Shown here: piece after piece, positions 7,812-17,267 of the stretch
How the letters are laid out: every line of letters starts with the position of its first letter
Position numbering within the stretch: position 1 is the stretch's first letter
Assembly: GCA_031081675.1 (NCBI GenBank)
Contig: JAVHLZ010000004.1
Coordinates: 1-64,000 of the forward strand
From: Armatimonadota bacterium
GTDB taxonomy: Bacteria; Sysuimicrobiota; Sysuimicrobiia; Sysuimicrobiales; Kaftiobacteriaceae
Direction: 5' to 3'
Length of the DNA stretch: 64,000 bases
Position numbers and translations under genes: made by a program
Notes under the pieces: model-generated
What the model saw: only the letters and a program-made list of their open reading frames with translations
The model's database searches: none
What the model was told of the DNA's origin: nothing

Positions 7812-8105
7812 TCAGCCCAGCCCCTGCAGGATCCGCGCCATCTCCGCGGCCGTGTAACACCGCATGGTCAGGGTGCGGACGTTGCCCTGGCCCGCCATCC
7901 AGATGGCCACGCGGCTGGCGGCGGCGTCGTCGGGCGCGTCCAGAAGCGCCAGGGCGTCGTACGGTCCCATGGTCCACAGGGTCTCCCGCACCCGCACGCC
8001 GAACGCCTGCGCCTGCGCGGTAAACTTCTCCGCCCGGGCGGTGGTTTCCCGGGCCGTCCGGGCGCCCTGCTCGGTCCACGTGAACAGCATCGCGTACGTG
8101 GGCAT
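7812..8105 (-). CDS. GYD domain protein
   Basis: 97 residues with the GYD-family ferredoxin-like pattern: an N-terminal beta strand TYAMLFTWTEQG, a helix, the signature-like TMGPYDALALLDAPDD, and a C-terminal helix. Where the family has G-Y-D, this protein has G-P-Y-D. GYD proteins are small and of unknown biochemical role. The gene lies between the deaminase (70 bases away) and the M32 peptidase on the same strand. Confidence 0.8.
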   Translation of the reverse strand: MPTYAMLFTWTEQGARTARETTARAEKFTAQAQAFGVRVRETLWTMGPYDALALLDAPDDAAASRVAIWMAGQGNVRTLTMRCYTAAEMARILQGLG

Positions 8106-8174
8106 GGGATGGTCCCTCCTCGTCCGTGGGGTGCTGGATGTCTTGCCCTTCGGCCCCGCGCTCTCCTGCGCGGC

Positions 8175-9881
8175 TCACAGGGGGTCGGGGGGCTGCACCA
8201 CCTGGCGGCGGCGGACGTCCCACACGCCGCGGGAGGTCACCCGCGCCCACGGCAGCGCGTCAAACGTCAGGAACAGCAGCGTGAACAGCGGGTCGGAGAA
8301 CGGATATCCCCGGGACCGCATCAGGGCGTTGAAGCGGCGGTTGGCCTCCACCACCTCTTCCCACGTCAGGGAAGAGTACGGCCCCACGTCCACCCGCAGC
8401 GCGAAGACCTCCGCGCCGCCCTCGACTACCACCACGCCTCCGCCCAGGTCCGCCAGCCGGCGCAAGGCGCGGGCCATGTCCTCCGGATCGCTGCCCAGGA
8501 CGGCCACCGGTTCGAAGCCGCTGGTCAGGGTGGTGGCCAGCCCGCCCAGGCGGTCGGCGCATCCGGCCAGGCGGGCGCGGGTGATCCACCGACCCCGGCG
8601 GTCCACCAGCGCCAGATGCAGGGCCCCCGGAGGGACCGCGTCCGGCGGCAGGAGGTCGGTGATGACGTCGTTGCTCAGGCGCAGGCCCACCCGGCCCGGG
8701 GGACAGGCCAGCGCCTGGGGCGCCAGGTGCGGGATCGGGGGTGTCTCGAACACGCCGGTCCAGTCCGGCGGCGGCAGGGGGACCAGCACCCGCCCGTCCC
8801 GGACGGCGACCTCGCCGGCGGAGATCACCACGAGCGGAGTAGGCTCGCGCAGGTCGGCCAGGACGTTGAGGTCGGCCCGCGCCCCCACGGCCACCTCGCC
8901 CAGGTCGTCCCACCCGTAGTAGCGGGCGGGGTTGTAGGTGATCATGCGCAGCGCGTCCAGGGGGCTCACCCCGCGGTCCATCGCGATCCGGGCCAGGTGG
9001 TCCAGGTAGCCCGCCCGGGCGATGAACGCCGGCGTGGGGCCGTCGGCGGTGAGCATCACCCGCCCGGAGGCGATGTCCCGGGGCGTGACGGCCTCCAGCA
9101 GGACCGGCAGGTCGGGACGGATGCTGCTGTGCCGCAGCATGGCCGCCAGCCCCACCTCCAGCCGGTCCCGGACCTCCGAGGCCGTGACGGCTTCGTGGCA
9201 GGAGGTGATCCCCGCCGCCGCCAGCGCCGCCAGGCGGTCCCGCGAGGCGCCGGGGGCGTGGCCTTCCACGGGCCGTCCGTCCTCGCGCGCCGCGCGGATC
9301 AGCGCCCGCAGCTGCGGGTCGCCCAGCACCACGTCGAACCAGCGGGTCACCTCGCCCACCCCCGCCGCCCAGGGCCGCCGCCACAGGGCGCGCAGCCGCC
9401 CGGGCGCAAACCGCCCGTCGCCGTCGGTGAAGGACTGGGGGTGCAGGCGGATCAGCCAGCGGAACTTCATGGGCAGGGCCGCCAGGTGCTCCAGCACGCC
9501 CTCCAGCCTGTCCGGCCGTGCCAGCATCATCAGGGGGAGGGCGTCGACTGCGGCGGTGGTGGTGCCGTGCCGCAGCAGCACGGCGGCGAACTCGGTCGGG
9601 CTGGCGACCAGCAGGTGGCCGTGGGGCTCGATGTATCCCGGGACCACCACCGCCCCGGCCAGGTCCAGCACCCGGCGGCTTCGGGCGGCGATCTCCTCGT
9701 CCGCACCCACGGCCGCGATGCGCCCCGCCCGGATGCCCACCGCCCGGCGGTGGACCTGGCCGGCCCGCACGTCGGCCACGGTCCCGCCGGTCAGGCCCAG
9801 GTCCAGGGAGGGGGTCACGCCGTTCAGGATAGCCGCCTCCCGGCCGCCCCGCAACGCGGCCCCCCGGACTGCGGCGGCCAC
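8175..9881 (-). CDS. ade: Adenine deaminase-family amidohydrolase
   Basis: 568 residues, matching adenine deaminases (COG1001). The amidohydrolase metal site shows HGH in PGYIEPHGHLL, then EGHAPG, SCHEAVT and LTADGPTP, in the order of the family. The C-terminal region (about 390-568) is the characteristic adenine deaminase C-terminal domain, with LSNDVITDLLPPDA-like and GGGVVVVEGG segments. It would convert adenine to hypoxanthine plus ammonia in the cytoplasm. The first metal motif is HGH rather than the common HVH, so another substrate is possible. Divergent from the secreted protein gene at 10033. Confidence 0.82.
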   Translation of the reverse strand: MAAAVRGAALRGGREAAILNGVTPSLDLGLTGGTVADVRAGQVHRRAVGIRAGRIAAVGADEEIAARSRRVLDLAGAVVVPGYIEPHGHLLVASPTEFAAVLLRHGTTTAAVDALPLMMLARPDRLEGVLEHLAALPMKFRWLIRLHPQSFTDGDGRFAPGRLRALWRRPWAAGVGEVTRWFDVVLGDPQLRALIRAAREDGRPVEGHAPGASRDRLAALAAAGITSCHEAVTASEVRDRLEVGLAAMLRHSSIRPDLPVLLEAVTPRDIASGRVMLTADGPTPAFIARAGYLDHLARIAMDRGVSPLDALRMITYNPARYYGWDDLGEVAVGARADLNVLADLREPTPLVVISAGEVAVRDGRVLVPLPPPDWTGVFETPPIPHLAPQALACPPGRVGLRLSNDVITDLLPPDAVPPGALHLALVDRRGRWITRARLAGCADRLGGLATTLTSGFEPVAVLGSDPEDMARALRRLADLGGGVVVVEGGAEVFALRVDVGPYSSLTWEEVVEANRRFNALMRSRGYPFSDPLFTLLFLTFDALPWARVTSRGVWDVRRRQVVQPPDPL

Positions 9882-10032
9882 CGTCCACGGGCAGGAGATG
9901 CCCGCCCCGGCGGGAATACTCCAGCCAACCGTTCACGCTGTCTGTGGGCCGCGCGCTGCGGCCCGCCGGCTCCGTCCGCCGGCCGCCGTCCTTTCGGCCG
10001 TTCCCTCGTGACTTCTCGCGGAGGTGGGCCCC

Positions 10033-10746
10033 ATGGTGCGGGGAGCATGGGTGTACTGCGTGGTGCTCGTCCTGGTGGCGGCGGTGCCCGCGGGCGCCCA
10101 GATGGCCGCGCCGGCGCGCCACACGGTGGAGGCGACCTACTGGCCGGCGTCGGCGTCGTCCAGCACGGGCGCGGCGTGGACCGTGGGCCTGTGGGGGCTG
10201 GATTATCGCATGGTGCGCGGGGACTCCCCCTGGGGGCTGCGCCTGCGCGTGCTCAGCGGCGCGCACGCCGCCGGCACCGACACCTTCTGGAGCGCGGATG
10301 CCACCCATGACCTGGGCGCCGACGCCGTCCAGCTGACGGGCCTGGTGGGCTACGGGTCGCTGCAGTGGGCGCCGCCGGGGCTCAGCGTGCGCAGCAGCGG
10401 CGTGCGGGTGGGCGTGGAGGTGCGCCGGCCCCTGGCGGAGGGATGGGCGGTGACGGCGAGGTTTGTGTGGTCGCCCTCCAACGCCAGCGCGGGCCTGACG
10501 ACGTCATCAGGGGCGGCCACCGAGTGGAGCGTGGGCCTGCACTACAAGCTGCCGTCCCTGCGCATGTCCGGCGACTCGCCGCCGTACGTCCCCGCGCTGC
10601 TGGGCGGCGTGGGCCGGCCCAGCCCTCTGCCTCCCACCGACTGGGGGATGGCCGTGACGTACACGTCCACCACGGTGGACGCAGGCGCGGCGGGCAGCAC
10701 GTACACGTGGTCGGGGCTGCAGATCGCGCTGACCAAGACCTTCTGA
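10033..10746 (+). CDS. Secreted protein, probable outer-membrane beta-barrel
   Basis: 237 residues from the ATG at 10033, which has GGAGGTG seven bases upstream (a GTG at 10024 is less likely). There is a Sec signal peptide with cleavage near AGA-QMAAP. The mature protein has repeated alternating strands rich in Ser, Thr, Trp and Tyr (WTVGLWGLDYRM, GLRLRVLSG, GVRVGVEVRRP, WSVGLHYKLP). It ends in a strand closing with Phe (SGLQIALTKTF), the pattern recognised by the BAM machinery. I know no specific family. If the reading is right, the organism has an outer membrane. Confidence 0.62.
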   Translation: MVRGAWVYCVVLVLVAAVPAGAQMAAPARHTVEATYWPASASSSTGAAWTVGLWGLDYRMVRGDSPWGLRLRVLSGAHAAGTDTFWSADATHDLGADAVQLTGLVGYGSLQWAPPGLSVRSSGVRVGVEVRRPLAEGWAVTARFVWSPSNASAGLTTSSGAATEWSVGLHYKLPSLRMSGDSPPYVPALLGGVGRPSPLPPTDWGMAVTYTSTTVDAGAAGSTYTWSGLQIALTKTF

Positions 10747-10766
10747 CCGGCCGGCCCGGCGGGCCA

Positions 10767-13354
10767 TCAGGACTCCAGGGCCGCCGCGATCGCATCGTCC
10801 ACCGCCAGCGCGCGGCCCTCCTCCCAGGCCTCCTCCACCGCCCGGTCGCCCAGCGCGGCCCGGGCGGCGCCGATCACCTGTGCCTGGTCGTCGGAGGAGG
10901 GCTCGCCGATGGCGCTGCGCGCCCCGTGCGCGGCGGCCAGCAGCTCACCGCGCGACGGTACTGCTGCCGGGCGGCGGCCACGTAGCCCAGCATCAGGATC
11001 GACGATGCGATGCCCTCCCGGTCCCCCAGGTCCCGGAACAGCAGCAGGCCTTCCTTCAACAGCGCCTCGGCCCGGGCGTGGTCTCCGGAGTAGGCGGCGA
11101 TGCGGCCCAGGCCGTGCAGGGCCGCGGCCTGGTTCATGGTGTTTCCCTGGGAGCGGGACAGGTCCAGGCTGTCCTCGAACAGGCGGACGGCCCGATCGCG
11201 CTCGCCCCGGAACCACCGGACGATCGCCAGCAGCCGCAGCGCCCACGCGGTTCCCCACAGGTCGCCCATCTGCCGGAAGACCGTCAGGCTCTGCTCGTGC
11301 AGGGCCACCGCCTCCTCGCCGCGGCCTGACCGGCGGGCCAGGGCCCCCAGAACGAGCAGGGAGTACGCCTCACCGAAGGTATCCCCCGACTCGCGGCACA
11401 GTTGCAGGCTCAAGCGGGTCTTCTCCGCCACGCCGTGGTCGTCCCCGAGGACAAACGACAGGTGCGCCAGGGCCATCAGCGCGCGGCCGCGCCACCAGGT
11501 AGGGGAGGAGTCTGCCGCCTTCAGCACCTCCGCCAGCAGAGCCCGCCCTTCCTTCCAGTAGCCCCGGATGTACCAGTACAGCCACAGGGATGCTGCCAGT
11601 CGCAGGGCGTCCGGGGCGGCTGAGGGGCGGCGCCGGGCGGTGGCCAGGGCGGTCGCGAGGTTGGCCGCGTCGGCGTCCAGGACCCGCAGCCACAGGTGCT
11701 GCTGAGGGCCGCGCAGTCCCGCCTCGGCCCTCTCGGCCAGGTCGCGGTAGAAGCGGAGATGGGCCTCTTCGGCCGCGTCCTGTTCGCCCGCCTCCTCCAG
11801 CCGCTCGCCGGCGTACTGGCGGACCGTGTCCAGAAGGCGGTAGCGCGCTCCGGTCACCAGGACCAGCGACCGGTTCACCAGCCGCGTCAGCAGCGGGACC
11901 ACCTCGTCCCGGGTGATGCCGCCCCACGCGCAGACGCTTTCGGCGGCGTCCAGGGTGAAGCCGCCGGCGAAGGCCGACAGGCGGCTCAGCAGACGGCGCT
12001 CGCCGTCGGTCAGCAGGTCGTGGCTCCAGTCCAGGGCCGCCTGCAGCGTCTGGTGGCGGGAGGGGTGCGACCCCCCGGCCATCCGCAGCCGGAACCGGTC
12101 CACCAGCCGGTCCGCCAGGTCCGGCAGCGCCAGGGCGGGCGCGTGGGCGGCGGCCAGTTCGACGGCCAGGGGGATGCCGTCCAGGGCGTGCGCGATGCGG
12201 ACCACATGGGGGAGGGCGGATTCGTCCACCGCAAACCCGGGCAGGGCGGCCCGCGCCCGCTCGACGAACAGGCGGACCGCCTCAGCACCCAGGACGGCGG
12301 CCGGGTGCGTCGCGTGAGGGTCCGGCAGCGACAGCGGGAGGACCGGGTAGGACACCTCCCCGGGCACGCCCAGGCGCTCCCGGCTCGTGGCCAGGATCGT
12401 GATGCCCTCGCTTGCCCCCAGCAGCGCGTGGGCGAGGCGCGCCGTCGCCTCCACCGCGTGCTCGCAGTTGTCCAGGACCAGCAGCAGGGTGCGGCCGCGC
12501 AGGGCGTCCACCAGCGTGGCAGTCATGGGTCGGCCGGGTTCCTCCCGCACCCGCAGCACCGCAGCCACGGCCGCGGGGACCTGGGAGGGATCGGTCACGG
12601 GCGTCAGGTCCACCAGCCAGACGCCGTGGGCGAACCGAAGCAGCAGCGTCCGGGCGACCTCCAGGGCCAGCCGCGTCTTGCCCACGCCGCCGGGGCCGGT
12701 GAGGGTCACCAGGCGGGAGTCGGCCAGCAGCCCCGCGACCTGCCTGAGCGCCTCCTCGCGCCCGACGAAGCTGGTCAGCGCCAGGGGCAGGTTGTGCAGC
12801 ACGGCTGCCTCGGCCCGCAGCGGAGGCAGAACGGCGGGCACGAGGGGGTGCCGCAGCTGGTACAGCCGGTCCGACCGGCGCAGCCCGCGCAGGCGGTAGA
12901 CACCCAGGTGTGTGCGGGCAACGTGCCGGCGACCAGGACGGCCGTGGCTTCGGACAGCAGGATCTGCCCCCCCGTAGCCGGCGGCGCAGATGCGGGCGGC
13001 CCGATGGACATCCACGCCGGCGTAGCCCCGGCGGGTGGGAACGGCGGTGCCGGTGTGCAGCCCGACGCGGGCGCGGACCGTCGCCCGCCGGGGCCAGCGG
13101 TGTCGGGCGAGGGCCGCCTGCATCGCCACCGCGGCGGCCACGGCATCCCGGGGAGCGGCGAAGACCGCAAAGAACGTGTCCCCGGGGGAATCGACCGGGT
13201 AGCCCCGCTGGCGGACGCTGCAGCGGCGCATGAGCGCGCGGTACCCGGCCAGCACGCGCGTGTAGGCCGCATCCCCCAGCTGCTGGAGCAGCTCGGTCGA
13301 CCCCTCGATGTCCGCGAACAGGAAGGTGACCGTTCCCGCCGGCCGTGCAGACAT
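10767..13354 (-). pseudogene. Class III cyclase-NTPase-TPR regulator, frameshifted
   Basis: The N-terminus is a class III nucleotide cyclase domain (TVTFLFADIEGST, VDSPGDTFFAVF). It is followed by an NB-ARC/LuxR-like ATPase (Walker A GPGGVGKTRLA, then LLLVLDNCEHA) and TPR-like helices, a common bacterial signalling architecture. Three single-base shifts are visible. An extra G in a G7 run near 12966-12972 and a compensating loss near 12908 scramble about 20 residues; the family sequence GQILLSEATAVLVAG appears in the other frame. A lost base near 10945 drops the true C-terminus (LLAAAHGARSAIGEP through AAALES), which continues in another frame to 10767. Start ATG at 13354. It is either decayed or mis-sequenced. 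Confidence 0.8.
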
Positions 13355-13462
13355 GGCCGCCCGCCCCCGTCGGGCCTGTGCGGGTGTCGCAGGACCTTTC
13401 GCGGCCGGGCGGCCGATCTCCCCCGCAGGAGCGCGGCCGGGGCGGACGAAGCCCACTACAGC

Positions 13463-13867
13463 GTGAAACCCGGACTGTCCCCCGGCGCCGAGGCCCGTAT
13501 CACCGTCACGGTGACCCCGGACATGCTGGCGACGTTTGAAGGCCTGGGTCCGGTCCACCCCGTCTACGCCACCTGGTCGCTGGTCCGGCACATGGAGCTG
13601 GCCTGCCGGACGCTCGTCCTCCCGTTCCTGGAGGCGGACGAGGACACGGTGGGCCACAGCATCAGCGTGACCCACCTGGCGCCCACCGGCCCCGGCGACC
13701 GGGTCACCGTCCGGGCGCGGCTGCAGGCCATCGAGGGCCGCCGGATCATCTGCGCCGTGGAGGCCTTCAACTCCCGGGAAAAGATCGGGGAGGGCACGCA
13801 GGTGCAGGTCCTGGTGTCCCGGCGCCAGTGGCAGGAGGTCATTGCCCGCCTGGCCGGCGGTACCTAG
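13463..13867 (+). CDS. FlK-like hotdog-fold thioesterase
   Basis: 134 residues from the GTG at 13463 (MKPGLSPGAEA). The hotdog-fold pattern matches the fluoroacetyl-CoA thioesterase (FlK) family: a Thr in VYATWS, a Glu in RHMELACR and a His in SVTHLAPT align with the FlK catalytic triad. GEGTQVQVLV forms the last strand. It would hydrolyse a short acyl-CoA; fluoroacetyl-CoA specificity is not implied. No strong ribosome site supports the start, which is chosen by protein homology. It is a lone plus-strand gene between minus-strand genes. Confidence 0.75.
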   Translation: MKPGLSPGAEARITVTVTPDMLATFEGLGPVHPVYATWSLVRHMELACRTLVLPFLEADEDTVGHSISVTHLAPTGPGDRVTVRARLQAIEGRRIICAVEAFNSREKIGEGTQVQVLVSRRQWQEVIARLAGGT

Positions 13868-13939
13868 CGTGTCCCTCGGATCGCGCGGAGCGGTCTGACT
13901 TCCGATTCCGCGGACGGCCTCCCGGCGCGGCGGGGCGGG

Positions 13940-14680
13940 CTACCGGCGGGTGGCGACGAAGACGGCGGCCTCGCTGTCCAGGGAGTAGGGCTGGCCGTCC
14001 AGCCCGCCGTACACCCCGTCCAGCCGGAAGCCGGCGCGGTCCAGCATCGCCACCACCTCGGCCACCGTGTAGGCCCGGATGGAGTGGAACCACGACTGGC
14101 GGCGGCCGTCGGGGAAGAAGATGTGGTTGGTCCAGTTCAGCCGCCCCCGCAGGTGGTCGAACTCCCACTCCTCCACCTCGAAGACGTCCCCCGTGCGGTC
14201 CACCTGGTACTGGTCGAAGGTGCGGATCTCGTACTCCCGGTTCCAGTAGTCCAGCAGGAAGCGCCCGCCCGGGCGCAACGCGCGGGCGATGCCAGCCAGC
14301 ATGGCGAGGTTCTCCTCGTCGGTGTCGAAGTAGCCGAAGGACAGAAACATGGTGATGGCCGCGTCGAATTCCGGGGGCAGCGCCAGGTCCCGGACGTCCT
14401 GGCGCACCCAGGTCACCGCGACCCCGGCCTGCTCCGCCCGCTGGCGCGCGCGGCCCAGCTGGACCTCGGAGATGTCCACCCCGGTCACCGCGAACCCCCG
14501 GGCGGCCAGTTCGACCGCGTGGCGACCGTATCCGCACGGCACGTCGAGGATCCGGGCGGGCGGCCGGAGCTGCAGCAGGGACAGAATCTGAGGGACCTGC
14601 TCCCGGGCGCGGGCGACGTCCTGGGGCTCGTACAGTTCGAAGTACAGCGGCGAGTCAAACAGGCGTCGCCACCACTCCAT
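13940..14680 (-). CDS. Class I SAM-dependent methyltransferase
   Basis: 246 residues. Motif I ILDVPCGYGRHAVELAARG (about 44-62), then acidic VDIS (motif II) and a FDAAITMFLSFGYF motif in the usual spacing for small-molecule methyltransferases. An extended beta-rich C-terminal half (DYWNREYEIRTF through SWFHSIRAYTVAEV) resembles the UbiE/MenG-like Methyltransf_25 group. The substrate is unknown. The gene begins nine bases after panE on the same strand, so the two are likely cotranscribed. Confidence 0.83.
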   Translation of the reverse strand: MEWWRRLFDSPLYFELYEPQDVARAREQVPQILSLLQLRPPARILDVPCGYGRHAVELAARGFAVTGVDISEVQLGRARQRAEQAGVAVTWVRQDVRDLALPPEFDAAITMFLSFGYFDTDEENLAMLAGIARALRPGGRFLLDYWNREYEIRTFDQYQVDRTGDVFEVEEWEFDHLRGRLNWTNHIFFPDGRRQSWFHSIRAYTVAEVVAMLDRAGFRLDGVYGGLDGQPYSLDSEAAVFVATRR

Positions 14681-14689
14681 GGCGGTGGC

Positions 14690-15640
14690 CTAGCCTTCCG
14701 GCTGCCCGGGGGCCGCCGTCCGGCGGGCGACCTCGTCGTAGGGGAGCAGGGCGGCGTAGATGGCCCGGCACATGGGCGTGGGAATGCCGTAGCGCTGCCC
14801 CAGCCGGACGGCGTATCCGACCAGCGCGTCCAGTTCCAGGCGCCGCCCCCGGGTCAGGTCGGTATACAGGGACGAGTAGCTGTCGGGGTCCAGCGCGTCG
14901 GCGAACCGGCGCACCCGGTCTCTCTCCCCGGGCGGGATGGGCACGCCGTGGGCGCGCCCGACCGCGGCGACCTCGCTGGCCACGTCCAGGTACATCTCGA
15001 AGGTGGCAGGAGTGCTGCGGAGCACCCCCACCGGCAGGCGCGTCAGCGCCGTCATCCCGCCCTGGGCGGTGATGAACAGGTACTTCTCCCACAGCTCCAC
15101 CAGGATGCGGTCCGACAGCTCCACCGGGACCCCGGTGGCGGCCAGCGCCTGCTCGATCGCCCGGGCGCGGGGCGACCGGGACCCGTCCAGCTCCCCGAAG
15201 ACGATGCGCCGGGGCCCGCCAGTACGGCGGATCACGCCGGGGGCCGGCACCGAGGTGAAGATGTAGCAGGCTCCCCCCAGGACGTGCTCCCGGCCCACCC
15301 GCTCGGCCAGGACCTCGACGTTTGCCACGCCATTTTGCAGGGTCAGGACGGCGGTGTGCGGGCCCAGCAGCGGCGGCAGGTGGGCGGCCGCGGCTTCGGT
15401 GTCGTAGGACTTGACCGCAAACAGGACCAGGTCCACCGGCCCGATGGCGTCTGCCCGGTCCACGGCCCGCACGGGCAGGACCCGGGCCGGGGAGCCCACG
15501 TCCTCCAGGCGCAACCCCTGCTCCCGCAGCGCCCGCAGGTGCTCGCCCCGGGCCAGGAAGGTGACCTCGCACCCCGCGTCCTGCAGCAGCGCCCCGTAGT
15601 ACCCGCCGATGGCGCCGGCTCCCACCACCGCGATCTTCAC
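14690..15640 (-). CDS. panE: 2-dehydropantoate 2-reductase
   Basis: 316 residues from the GTG at 15640, with GGGGGAAG upstream. The NADP-binding GAGAIGGYYGALL lies near the N-terminus, and VLFAVKSYDT contains the catalytic lysine. TLQNGVAN and the C-terminal helical domain with LWEKYLFI complete the ApbA/PanE family pattern. It reduces ketopantoate to pantoate for coenzyme A synthesis, or a related 2-ketoacid. Longer frames upstream are not protein-like. First gene of a two-gene unit with the methyltransferase. Confidence 0.87.
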   Translation of the reverse strand: MKIAVVGAGAIGGYYGALLQDAGCEVTFLARGEHLRALREQGLRLEDVGSPARVLPVRAVDRADAIGPVDLVLFAVKSYDTEAAAAHLPPLLGPHTAVLTLQNGVANVEVLAERVGREHVLGGACYIFTSVPAPGVIRRTGGPRRIVFGELDGSRSPRARAIEQALAATGVPVELSDRILVELWEKYLFITAQGGMTALTRLPVGVLRSTPATFEMYLDVASEVAAVGRAHGVPIPPGERDRVRRFADALDPDSYSSLYTDLTRGRRLELDALVGYAVRLGQRYGIPTPMCRAIYAALLPYDEVARRTAAPGQPEG

Positions 15641-15899
15641 CGCATCTTCCCCCAAACGTCCGGCATCCCTGCGGTCGCGTTCCGCCGCGACGGCTGCGGA
15701 CAGGCGTGACTTCGGCACCGCGGCCGGGGGAGTCCTTGCCGCGGGCGAGATCTGCGGCGCGGTCTGTCTGGCCGGAGGCGGCGGCGGGCACAGTGTCGAT
15801 AGCGCGGGTCGCCGGTAGGGAAAGTGTCGGTCGCCCGTCGAATCCGACAGCGGGCCGACCGGCCCGGCGACGCCGCACCTGACGACGGACCTGTCTGAC

Positions 15900-16922
15900 G
15901 TGACGCTGCTGAGACGCACCCTCGCCGCCTTCGCCCCCACAGCCCTGGTCTGCCTGCTGGCCGCCGGCGCCTCCCCGGCGCAGGCCCCGGGTCCTCTGGC
16001 CGGCGTGGGCTTCTATGCAGACTGGGACCCCAACTCCTGGTCCACGGTCCGCGCCCAGGGACACCGGCTCAGCGCGGTCGTCACCACCGACGTCGTCCTG
16101 ACGTCCGACGGCACGCTCGCCGGCCGCCACGACCCGCGGGTGATGACGCTGGCCCGCAGCCGGGGAGCGCGGGTGTCCTTCCGCGTCTCGGCGGCGTCGC
16201 CCGACGTCGTCCGGTCGGCGGTGAGCCGCCCCGGTCTGGCCGGCCAGGTGGCCGCCGCGGTGGCGGACGTCCTGCGGGAGCACAACTACGACGGGGCCGT
16301 TCTCGACCTGGGCGTCTTGCCTGCGGCGGACCGCCCGGCGCTGTCGGGGCTGGTGGCCGCCGTGGCCCGAGCCGCCCACGACCGCGGCCGCCGGGTGTCC
16401 GTGATCGTTCCGCTGGCAGAGGATGGTCTCCCGGCCGGGGCTTACGACCTGGCGGCGCTGGACCAGGTGGCCGATGGGGTGATCCTGCGGGCGTATCACG
16501 AGGGGCGCTCGGCCGGCCCCGCTGGCCCGGTGGCGCCGCTGCCGTGGGTGGAGGGGGCGGTCCGGTCCGCCGCCTCGCAGGTGGCGCGCTCGCGGATCAT
16601 CCTGGGAGTCGCCCTGTTCGGCTACGACTGGCCCGCCCGAGGCGCTGGCGAGGTGGTCTCGATGCGGGAGGCGCTGGGCCGCGCGGCGCGGGCGGGGGTA
16701 CCGGTCGTCTGGGATGTGCGGGCCCAGACACCCTACTACCGGATTCTGGATCGCACGGTGCACTTCGAGGACGTCCGCAGCGTGGAGCGCAAACTGGCGC
16801 TGGCCGCGCACCTGGGCCTGGCCGGCGTGGCCTTCTGGCGCCTGGGCAGCGAGTCACCCGACCTGTGGGAGAAAGCCGGTGCCTGGATCCGCCCCTCCCT
16901 GACCGTTTCGTCCCTGCGCTGA
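15900..16922 (+). CDS. Secreted GH18-like protein lacking the catalytic glutamate
   Basis: 340 residues. Sec signal peptide (about 1-29, ending SPAQA) and a TIM-barrel resembling the YaaH/SleL spore and cell-wall glycosidase branch of GH18: GVGFYADWDPNSW at the start, NYDGAVLDLGVLP, then PLPWVEGAVR, ILGVALFGYDWP and GVAFWRLGSE. The GH18 motif DGxxxDxE reads DGAVLDLG, so the proton-donor glutamate is Gly138. It probably binds glycan without cutting it, or uses another mechanism. Start is the GTG at 15900. The 259 bases between it and panE hold no other recognisable gene. Confidence 0.78.
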   Translation: MTLLRRTLAAFAPTALVCLLAAGASPAQAPGPLAGVGFYADWDPNSWSTVRAQGHRLSAVVTTDVVLTSDGTLAGRHDPRVMTLARSRGARVSFRVSAASPDVVRSAVSRPGLAGQVAAAVADVLREHNYDGAVLDLGVLPAADRPALSGLVAAVARAAHDRGRRVSVIVPLAEDGLPAGAYDLAALDQVADGVILRAYHEGRSAGPAGPVAPLPWVEGAVRSAASQVARSRIILGVALFGYDWPARGAGEVVSMREALGRAARAGVPVVWDVRAQTPYYRILDRTVHFEDVRSVERKLALAAHLGLAGVAFWRLGSESPDLWEKAGAWIRPSLTVSSLR

Positions 16923-16980
16923 CGCAGTCCGGCTGCGGGGCGCACCCCCGCCTCATCCGCCTGGCCTGTGGCTGTCGGCC

Positions 16981-17142
16981 TCAGGCCGCCCGCGTCTGCT
17001 CTTCGTCGGCGGGCGGGACGACCTCGGGACGCACGGCCAGCAGGTCCCGCAGGAGCGTCAGCAGGGTGGAGGGAGCGTCCGCGCCCGCCGGGGGCGTGCG
17101 CGTCCCGTCCGGTGCGTCGCGGCGGGATGGGCGACGTCGCAT
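16981..17142 (-). CDS. Small hypothetical protein
   Basis: 53 codons from the ATG at 17142, preceded by GGGGAG and, 32 bases further up, by a TATGAT -10 element. The product is basic at the N-terminus (MRRRPSRRDAPDG) and has a leucine-rich helix STLLTLLRDLLAVRPEVVPP towards the end. No family recognised. The well-placed ribosome site and promoter argue for a real gene; the length and bias leave doubt. Confidence 0.45.
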   Translation of the reverse strand: MRRRPSRRDAPDGTRTPPAGADAPSTLLTLLRDLLAVRPEVVPPADEEQTRAA

Positions 17143-17173
17143 CCACTCCCCACGGCGACCACCTTCCGGCTCC

Positions 17174-17179
17174 ATCATA
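17174..17179 (-). promoter_or_regulatory. Minus-strand -10 element TATGAT
   Basis: On the minus strand the sequence reads TTGGTATGATGG. The same GGTATGATGG decamer occurs on the plus strand at 17252-17261, so two near-identical -10 regions face away from each other across about 75 bases. It would drive the small gene at 16981-17142. No convincing -35 is seen. Confidence 0.45.
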
Positions 17180-17228
17180 CCAACAGCGCCGGACCGCCCA
17201 GGGCCCCTCCTGTGGGCCCGGACGGCCC

Positions 17229-17259
17229 TTGGGTGGACGCGGAGACGCAGTGGTATGAT
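17229..17259 (+). promoter_or_regulatory. Promoter of the efflux operon, probably leaderless
   Basis: TTGGGT (17229-17234) lies 19 bases from TATGAT (17254-17259). The ATG of the adaptor gene starts nine bases after the -10 hexamer, about where transcription should begin. There is no room for a ribosome site, so the message is probably leaderless. Confidence 0.55.
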
Positions 17260-17267
17260 GGGGCCGC

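Noticed and set aside
6834-10310. A 1158-codon open frame on the plus strand
   Set aside because: It lies antisense to the M32 peptidase, GYD and adenine deaminase genes, all of which have intact family motifs. The translation is low-complexity Gly/Arg/Pro/His, typical of antisense frames in high-GC DNA.
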